Shown piece by piece: positions 59,127-64,000 of a DNA stretch of 64,000 nt. The translations under genes were made by a program, and so were the position numbers. Within the stretch, counting starts at the first letter, position 1. Each line of letters opens with the position of its first letter. The notes under the pieces were generated by a model that was not told the DNA's origin, did not search any database, and saw only the letters and a list, made by a program, of their open reading frames with translations. Source of the DNA: an uncultured Roseburia sp. (GTDB lineage: Bacteria; Bacillota; Clostridia; Lachnospirales; Lachnospiraceae). The stretch is taken from NCBI GenBank assembly GCA_934309475.1, contig CAKRDK010000005.1, positions 46,131-110,130 on the forward strand, written 5' to 3'.

Positions 59127-59172
59127 TTGACAAAATTATTTTTTTACGATAAAATCAGTAATAGTTACTAAT
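59127..59172 (+). promoter_or_regulatory. Promoter and PerR-type operator of rubrerythrin
   Basis: TTGACA (59127-59132), 17 bases, TAAAAT (59150-59155). The operator ATCAGTAATAGTTACTAA (from 59154) overlaps the -10 and matches the segment at the same place in the perR promoter, with the palindrome AGTAA-TAG-TTACT in its centre. Confidence 0.75.
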
Positions 59173-59202
59173 ATTAATTTTAAAAATAAAGGAGAAAAAA
59201 TT

Positions 59203-59790
59203 ATGGCAAAATATGTATGTACAGTATGTGGTTATGTTTACGAAGGAGATGCTGCACCGGCTGAATGTCCGGTATGTCACGTTGGTGCTGACAAGTTCAA
59301 ATTAGTTGAAGGAGATTTAACACTCGTTGCAGAACATGAATATGGTGTTTATGCAAAAACAGTGAAAAACAACCCTGACATCAGCGACGAAGACAAAAAA
59401 TACATCTTCGAACAGTTGAAAGCAAACTTTGACGGCGAATGTTCTGAAGTTGGTATGTACCTTTGCATGGCTCGTATCGCTCACCGCGAGGGCTATCCGG
59501 AAGTAGGTCTCTACTGGGAGAAAGCTGCTTACGAAGAAGCTGAGCACGCTGCAAAATTCGCAGAAATGTTAGGCGAGGACTTAGAGCCGAATATGAAAGC
59601 TACTACAAAAGATAACTTAAAATGGAGAGTTGACTGCGAGTTCGGCGCAACCAGCGGAAAATTCGAACTTGCAAAATGCGCGAAGAAGAATAACCTTGAT
59701 GCAATCCATGATACCGTTCATGAGATGGCAAAAGACGAAGCAAGACACGGAAGAGCTTTAAAGGGCTTACTTGACAGATACTTCGGTTAA
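59203..59790 (+). CDS. rbr: Reverse rubrerythrin, NADH-dependent peroxide reductase
   Basis: The 195-residue protein has an N-terminal rubredoxin-like domain ([10 protein letters not shown] at 6-15 and [11 protein letters not shown] around 27-37, a four-Cys iron site). A C-terminal ferritin-like di-iron domain follows, with the E(x)nExxH pattern in [32 protein letters not shown] and [10 protein letters not shown]. This domain order (rubredoxin first) is the reverse rubrerythrin of clostridia, which reduces H2O2 and O2 and is controlled by PerR in Clostridium acetobutylicum. AAAGGAG lies 8 bases before the ATG. It is a single-gene unit with a strong terminator. Confidence 0.95.
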   Translation: MAKYVCTVCGYVYEGDAAPAECPVCHVGADKFKLVEGDLTLVAEHEYGVYAKTVKNNPDISDEDKKYIFEQLKANFDGECSEVGMYLCMARIAHREGYPEVGLYWEKAAYEEAEHAAKFAEMLGEDLEPNMKATTKDNLKWRVDCEFGATSGKFELAKCAKKNNLDAIHDTVHEMAKDEARHGRALKGLLDRYFG

Positions 59791-59797
59791 TATATGT

Positions 59798-59829
59798 AAA
59801 ATGGAGTTGTGAAATCACAACTCCATTTT
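59798..59829. terminator. Bidirectional terminator after rubrerythrin
   Basis: A perfect 15-base inverted repeat, AAAATGGAGTTGTGA and its complement with a two-base centre, serves the convergent rubrerythrin and NUDIX genes. Confidence 0.92.
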
Positions 59830-59840
59830 ATTATGTAAAC

Positions 59841-60311
59841 TTATTTTTCTCCATAAAAATGTACCTGCTGCTCCACTAACTTTTCACCCTGATAAACAAG
59901 CTTTAAGGTAAAAAATCTTGCTTCCTCTTCCAGCAGTAATTTTAAAAATATGGCATCGCCCTCCCACGTTGGAAGCGATGGCACTTTCTCTTTTGAAACC
60001 CAGGCAAGTTCGCCTTCCTCACAATCGTGCAGTTCGCCCTCGAACTCATTTGCCGTGAAAAGGCACATTTCTTCCCGCTCTGCTTCATCACTGATAAAAG
60101 TAATCAAACCGCGGAACTGATATTTCGTCAGCGAAAGACCGGTTTCTTCGAAAACCTCGCGAAGCAGGCATTCTTCCGGGCTTTCCCCTTTTTCCATATG
60201 TCCGCCTACCCCAATCCATTTTCCGTCATTCGGGTCATCTTTTCCTTTATTCCGATGGAGCATCAGAAACTTTTCGTCCTGCTCAATGTAACATAATGTC
60301 GTCATTTTCAT
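59841..60311 (-). CDS. NUDIX hydrolase, MutT-like
   Basis: The 156-residue protein has a complete Nudix box: GGHMEKGESPEECLLREVFEETGL, with the Mg-binding REVFEE core. It begins MKMTTLCYIEQDEKFLMLHRN, as MutT/8-oxo-dGTP diphosphatase-like proteins do. It may clean the nucleotide pool, which would suit the neighbouring peroxide-defence genes, but the substrate is not determined. It shares a bidirectional terminator with rubrerythrin. Confidence 0.9.
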   Translation of the reverse strand: MKMTTLCYIEQDEKFLMLHRNKGKDDPNDGKWIGVGGHMEKGESPEECLLREVFEETGLSLTKYQFRGLITFISDEAEREEMCLFTANEFEGELHDCEEGELAWVSKEKVPSLPTWEGDAIFLKLLLEEEARFFTLKLVYQGEKLVEQQVHFYGEK

Positions 60312-60486
60312 ATGTCATTCCCCATACTTTCCCTGCCTATGGATTGCGCAGGTGCAAATCCGATGCGCTTTACATTCGTTTCCGCTATCTTACATAATGA
60401 ACGCGATTTTCTTCGTACCTGTCCTGCTGCGGTCTTTCCTCTATGAAAAATGCTGTTCATTGGTTTCCTCCTTTGCGATAAAATCC

Positions 60487-61218
60487 TTACTTCAAAACTT
60501 TCCGAATCATTTTTTCCGTTGCAATCGGATAAATCTCCCGCATGTGTTCCACAATTTTCTGCCAGGATTGCATCGGGCTTTCGCTATAGCAGGATGTCAC
60601 ATAATCGTAGCCGTGTATATGCTCCGGAGCGGCATAAACTGCCACATCCCAGCCGTATTCTATGCCTTTTTTGTTTTTGCGTTTTCGAAAATCACAGTTG
60701 CACAGATACAACTGCATCATCAAATTTGTGATGGCGCCGTCGAATCCTTTCTCGCCATCTTTTCCAAAACCGGCAGCTTTCTTCAACTCGTTCGAAAGCA
60801 TCTCCGTATCGACGTTGTCTTCTATGAAATGATCCATAATCTTTTTCTGCTTATTCGGTGCTTTTCCGTCCTCGTAGAGCGCATCAAAATCATAACCGTC
60901 CCTGCGATAATTTGCAAAAACAGGCAGCCATTTTTTCGAAATGAAACCCGCCTTTTTATCAAAAAATTTTCCGTAAACAATATCGCCACGTCTCGCAATG
61001 ATAGCACGCCACATCCACGGGTCTTTTTCCGGATTATCACACCACCAATACTCCGGCACTGTGCGTTCCTCCAGCGAAAATCCCGGAATCTCATTTTTAA
61101 ATAAAGGCAAAAATCCTACTTCATCGATATACCGGATTGCCTCTTCCACGGTATGAATACATTCGGCGTCGTTCCAATCCACACCATACATAATCCATTT
61201 TCCGCCTTCATTGCCCAT
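60487..61218 (-). CDS. AlkZ-related protein
   Basis: The 243-residue protein matches a family annotated as AlkZ-related (after the AlkZ DNA glycosylase): TVEEAIRYIDEVGFLPLFKNEIPGFSLEE, WWCDNPEKDPWMWRAIIAR, YGKFFDKKAGFISKKWLPVFANYRRDGYDFDALYEDG and a C-terminal EHMREIYPIATEKMIRKVL. A DNA-repair role is only suggested by the family name. ATG 61218 has GGAGGG 7 bases before it; a TTG two codons earlier is the frame start. A long open frame on the opposite strand is a shadow. Confidence 0.78.
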   Translation of the reverse strand: MGNEGGKWIMYGVDWNDAECIHTVEEAIRYIDEVGFLPLFKNEIPGFSLEERTVPEYWWCDNPEKDPWMWRAIIARRGDIVYGKFFDKKAGFISKKWLPVFANYRRDGYDFDALYEDGKAPNKQKKIMDHFIEDNVDTEMLSNELKKAAGFGKDGEKGFDGAITNLMMQLYLCNCDFRKRKNKKGIEYGWDVAVYAAPEHIHGYDYVTSCYSESPMQSWQKIVEHMREIYPIATEKMIRKVLK

Positions 61219-61330
61219 GCTCAATCCCTCCGTTCTCCTCTCAGAATAACATAGGCATTTTCAAAAAGCAATTTCCGAACAGCAAAGTTACAGGCGGTTG
61301 GATTGCTGTATCTGCTCCGGCATGGAGTTT

Positions 61331-62026
61331 TTATTCTTCCGAACCTTCCGCAATCTGTTTTTCAGCCCTGTCATATGCAATCACCGGGCGCACTACTTTT
61401 TCAACACGCTCCATGAAAAACTGAATCAGCGGTCCCTGAATCAATGCGTTTAACACGGTTCCAAATCCAAGTGTAGAGCCAAATGTGTCCACACCGCAAA
61501 GTATAAATCCAACCGTCAAAAATATAATGTCAATTGCGATTCTGACAAAACGATATTCGATTTTCGTTTTGTCTGTGAAAATAAGAATAAACAAGTCGTT
61601 CGGTGCAACGCCAAGGTCGCATGCTTTTTCCATGGAAAAACCAATCGCAATCAGAACACAACTGACTACAACAAAGCAGAGACGTACCGGAACCGGAAAG
61701 CTTCCCAATGATAATGGCATAATGACGCGGTTCATCAGGTTAATGCACACACCCGCAAACACAAGTGCCATCACCGTTCCAATATTAATCTGCTTCCACT
61801 CACGGAACACCGCAATAATTACGACCGTAAATATAATTGATAACAGCAGATTGGCATTGCCGACATTCATTTGCAAGAGACGTGCAATTCCTGTTGTAAA
61901 AATTGTAAACGGATCTGCTCCGATTGACGTCTGGATAAAGATTGCAACGCCTGTCTGAATAATCAAAAGTCCTGCAAGAAACACAATAATACGCTTTGTA
62001 AGCTGAAATAAATTTATATTTTTCAT
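61331..62026 (-). CDS. YczE/YyaS/YitT-family membrane protein
   Basis: The 231-residue protein has about five membrane helices and family motifs IQTSIGADPFTIFTTGIAR and CDLGVAPNDLFILIFTDK, the same layout as the protein at 27176-27865. A charged C-terminal tail follows (EKVVRPVIAYDRAEKQ). The function is unknown. ATG 62026 has GAGG 9 bases upstream. It is on the same strand as recQ but about 115 bases away. Confidence 0.82.
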   Translation of the reverse strand: MKNINLFQLTKRIIVFLAGLLIIQTGVAIFIQTSIGADPFTIFTTGIARLLQMNVGNANLLLSIIFTVVIIAVFREWKQINIGTVMALVFAGVCINLMNRVIMPLSLGSFPVPVRLCFVVVSCVLIAIGFSMEKACDLGVAPNDLFILIFTDKTKIEYRFVRIAIDIIFLTVGFILCGVDTFGSTLGFGTVLNALIQGPLIQFFMERVEKVVRPVIAYDRAEKQIAEGSEE

Positions 62027-62141
62027 CAAATACCACCTCATCTATGCTAAAAATTTACTTAGACAGTGTATCACACCGCGCATTTCGTTTCAAGCATTTT
62101 CGGTCATATTCGGTCATTATCGTTCATGTCAAAAAATAGGA

Positions 62142-63995
62142 CTACACACATTCCTTTATCACAGAAAGAAACCGTTCCCCATATTTCGCAAATTTATTTT
62201 CGCCCACACCGGAAACATTCATCATCTCTTCTTTATTCGAAGGCACTTTGGCTGCCATATCAATCAAGGTCTTGTCGCTGAACACAATATAAGGCGGCAT
62301 CTTTTCCTCGCGCGCAATTTCAAGGCGGAGTGCCCGAAGCTTATCAAACAATTGGAAGCCGGCTGAAGTAAGCGATTCCGTACCCTTTGCCTTCTTTTTC
62401 GGCTTCGCAGCTTTTTCCGGCAGCTTGTCCTCGTCTGTAATTTTGACCAACACTTTTGTGTCAGAATCTTTCAAGGCACTGATATCGCCAAGCTTTATGA
62501 CCTGATAGTCCCCGACCACAAGATAGCCTTCCATTACCATCTGTTCCAGCAGACGACGCAAAAGTTTTCTGTTCGAGGAGGCTAGCACGCCGTATGACTT
62601 GTATCTTGTCGCTCCGATTTCTTCCAGCCTTGCCGTCTTTGCGCCCGCAACCGTGTCGATAATGATTGTTTTTCCATACCGGCCTTTGGCTTCAAAAACG
62701 CAGTTAATGATTTTTTTTGCTTCCTCTGTCATATCCAGAGTTTCAAATTCGCGCAGGCAGTTGCCGCAATCCTCGCACGGTTTTTGTGGATTCTCCCCAA
62801 AATACTTCAGGATATAGTTGCGCAGACACTCTGTCGTATAGCAATACCGCTCCATCACCTGAAGCCTTTTCGCATCACGTTCCTTTATCGTCTCCCTGTC
62901 TGCCGGGTCAATATCCGCCATTTCCTTGTGCTCTAACAAGAACCGGTTGATTACAATATCCTGCGGAGAGAACAGCAAAATGCACTTGGAATCTAAACCA
63001 TCCCTGCCGGCTCTGCCCGCTTCCTGATAGTAATTTTCCATGCTTTGCGGCATATTGTAGTGGATGACAAACCGCACGTTTGACTTGTCGATTCCCATTC
63101 CAAACGCATTTGTCGCAACCACAATGCTGATATAATCAAATACAAAATCTTCCTGCATCTGCTTTCTGTCTGCCGCACTCATGCCAGCGTGATATTTCGC
63201 AACCGAGACGCCTTTTTCCTTCAAAAGCTCATATACGCTGTCCACATTTTTTCTGGTAGCGCAGTAAATGATGCCGCTTTCGTCCGGGTGCGCCGCTATG
63301 TAATCCACAATATACTGTTCCTTGCTCTTTGGCTTATCCACCTGAAAAAACAGATTTTCCCTGTCAAATCCGGTTACCATCGTGTATGGATTGTCCAATC
63401 CGAGTGTACAGATGATGTCCTCGCGGACGGTCTCCGTCGCCGTCGCCGTGAACGCACTGATAATCGGGCGCTTTTCCAACAGATTCACAAACTCCACAAT
63501 CTTCGTGTAGCTCGGCCGGAAGTCCTGTCCCCACTGCGAAATACAGTGCGCCTCGTCCACCGTTATCATCGAAATCGGAACCTCTTTTGCAAGGTTTAAA
63601 AATCCTTCCGTCACCAGCCGCTCCGGAGCCACATAGATCAACTGATACATCCCCTGCTTCGCCCTGCTGACTGTCTCAAAAAATGCGCTTTCCGACAATG
63701 CACTGTTGATAAATGCGGCAGAAACGCCGGCATCATTTAGTGCTTTTACCTGATCCTGCATGAGCGAAATCAGCGGTGAAACTACAATTGTAACCCCATT
63801 TAACAACATGGCAGGAATCTGATAACAGAGCGATTTCCCGGCACCGGTCGGCATGACTGCAAACGTATCTCTGCCTGAGAGGATGCTGTCGATTATGGGC
63901 TTCTGTCCCGGCCGGAAGGTGTCGTAGCCGAAGAGGTCTTTTAGGGCTTCTTCGGGGGTGTTGTAATGGGTTGGGTGGTTAGGGGTGTTGGTCAT
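62142..63995 (-). CDS. recQ: ATP-dependent DNA helicase RecQ
   Basis: The 617-residue helicase acts in recombination repair. Visible are the Q-motif region FGYDTFRPGQKPII, Walker A VMPTGAGKSLCYQIP, DEAH-box VDEAHCISQWGQDFRP, motif IV-VI segments (ATNAFGMGIDKSNVRFVIH, QEAGRAGRDG), a zinc-binding Cys region (CEDCGNCLREFE), a winged-helix region and a C-terminal HRDC domain (LRALRLEIAREEKMPPYIVFSDKTL). The start is ATG 63995, 6 bases from the window edge, so its ribosome-binding site is not visible; the protein end is complete. Confidence 0.95.
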   Translation of the reverse strand: MTNTPNHPTHYNTPEEALKDLFGYDTFRPGQKPIIDSILSGRDTFAVMPTGAGKSLCYQIPAMLLNGVTIVVSPLISLMQDQVKALNDAGVSAAFINSALSESAFFETVSRAKQGMYQLIYVAPERLVTEGFLNLAKEVPISMITVDEAHCISQWGQDFRPSYTKIVEFVNLLEKRPIISAFTATATETVREDIICTLGLDNPYTMVTGFDRENLFFQVDKPKSKEQYIVDYIAAHPDESGIIYCATRKNVDSVYELLKEKGVSVAKYHAGMSAADRKQMQEDFVFDYISIVVATNAFGMGIDKSNVRFVIHYNMPQSMENYYQEAGRAGRDGLDSKCILLFSPQDIVINRFLLEHKEMADIDPADRETIKERDAKRLQVMERYCYTTECLRNYILKYFGENPQKPCEDCGNCLREFETLDMTEEAKKIINCVFEAKGRYGKTIIIDTVAGAKTARLEEIGATRYKSYGVLASSNRKLLRRLLEQMVMEGYLVVGDYQVIKLGDISALKDSDTKVLVKITDEDKLPEKAAKPKKKAKGTESLTSAGFQLFDKLRALRLEIAREEKMPPYIVFSDKTLIDMAAKVPSNKEEMMNVSGVGENKFAKYGERFLSVIKECV

Positions 63996-64000
63996 TTTTT

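Noticed and set aside
60352-61104. A 250-codon open frame on the plus strand
   Set aside because: It runs antisense to the AlkZ-related gene, which has a conserved family pattern and a ribosome-binding site. The plus-strand frame is rich in Phe, His and Cys and resembles no protein.

Overview
The window looks like chromosome from a motile, low-to-moderate G+C Firmicute of the Lachnospiraceae (Roseburia/Agathobacter-like). The grounds are the gene order flgM-flgN-flgK-flgK-flgL-fliW-csrA beside flaG-fliD-fliS and a short flagellin, the sigma-D type promoters, the large SRP RNA, a CotF-like protein, a bile-salt-hydrolase-like enzyme, and Lachnospiraceae-type families such as the DUF6128-like protein. 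The genus is an inference. I see no tRNA or rRNA gene, no CRISPR array and no intact insertion sequence.

Region 1 (1-9.1 kb, all minus strand) is a surface-glycan operon. It runs from a DegT aminotransferase through a radical SAM enzyme, a pyruvyl-transferase-family protein, WbqC, GNAT, a GT2 glycosyltransferase, LicD, a PEP mutase fused to a cytidylyltransferase, and phosphonopyruvate decarboxylase, to a gene cut by the window edge. The set suggests that a CMP-activated phosphonate (2-aminoethylphosphonate or a relative) is made and transferred to a glycan. The only good promoter I see in front of it has the flagellar sigma-D form, which would tie this decoration to motility.

Region 2 (9.2-14.9 kb) has a small sigma-D-controlled helical protein and four glycosyltransferases, two of them tandem paralogues, next to flagellin. 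Region 3 (14.9-27.1 kb) is the late flagellar block: hag, a FliT-like gene, fliS, an unusually large fliD, flaG, csrA, fliW, flgL, two different flgK genes, flgN and flgM. Four sigma-D type promoters of good quality (glycan operon, hag, flaG, flgM) and one weaker one are visible. The hag leader carries a hairpin with GGA in its loop, which fits the CsrA/FliW circuit encoded in the same block.

Region 4 (27.1-37.6 kb) is mixed: a YczE-type membrane protein, a c-di-GMP phosphodiesterase with a degenerate GGDEF domain, a PfkB kinase, a secreted GH53 galactanase with a ricin-type domain, a bile-salt-hydrolase-like enzyme, a MATE pump, a DUF1275 protein and a CotF-like protein. Region 5 (37.6-46.9 kb) has a transglutaminase-like protein and a 1656-residue Rhs/YD-repeat protein with a DUF4474-like C-terminus, followed by two tandem DUF5104 lipoproteins that are candidate immunity proteins, then a Pif1-like helicase.

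Region 6 (47-56.4 kb) has a CydDC-like ABC exporter pair under a promoter overlapped by a palindrome, a small alarmone synthetase, a 193-bp element of nested inverted repeats, a YitT protein, a MATE pump, pta and the SRP RNA. Region 7 (56.4-64 kb) has tadA, a GNAT, a DUF6128-like protein with PEQKA repeats, a Fur-family (PerR-like) regulator and a rubrerythrin that share an operator, a NUDIX hydrolase, an AlkZ-related protein, another YczE-type protein and RecQ.
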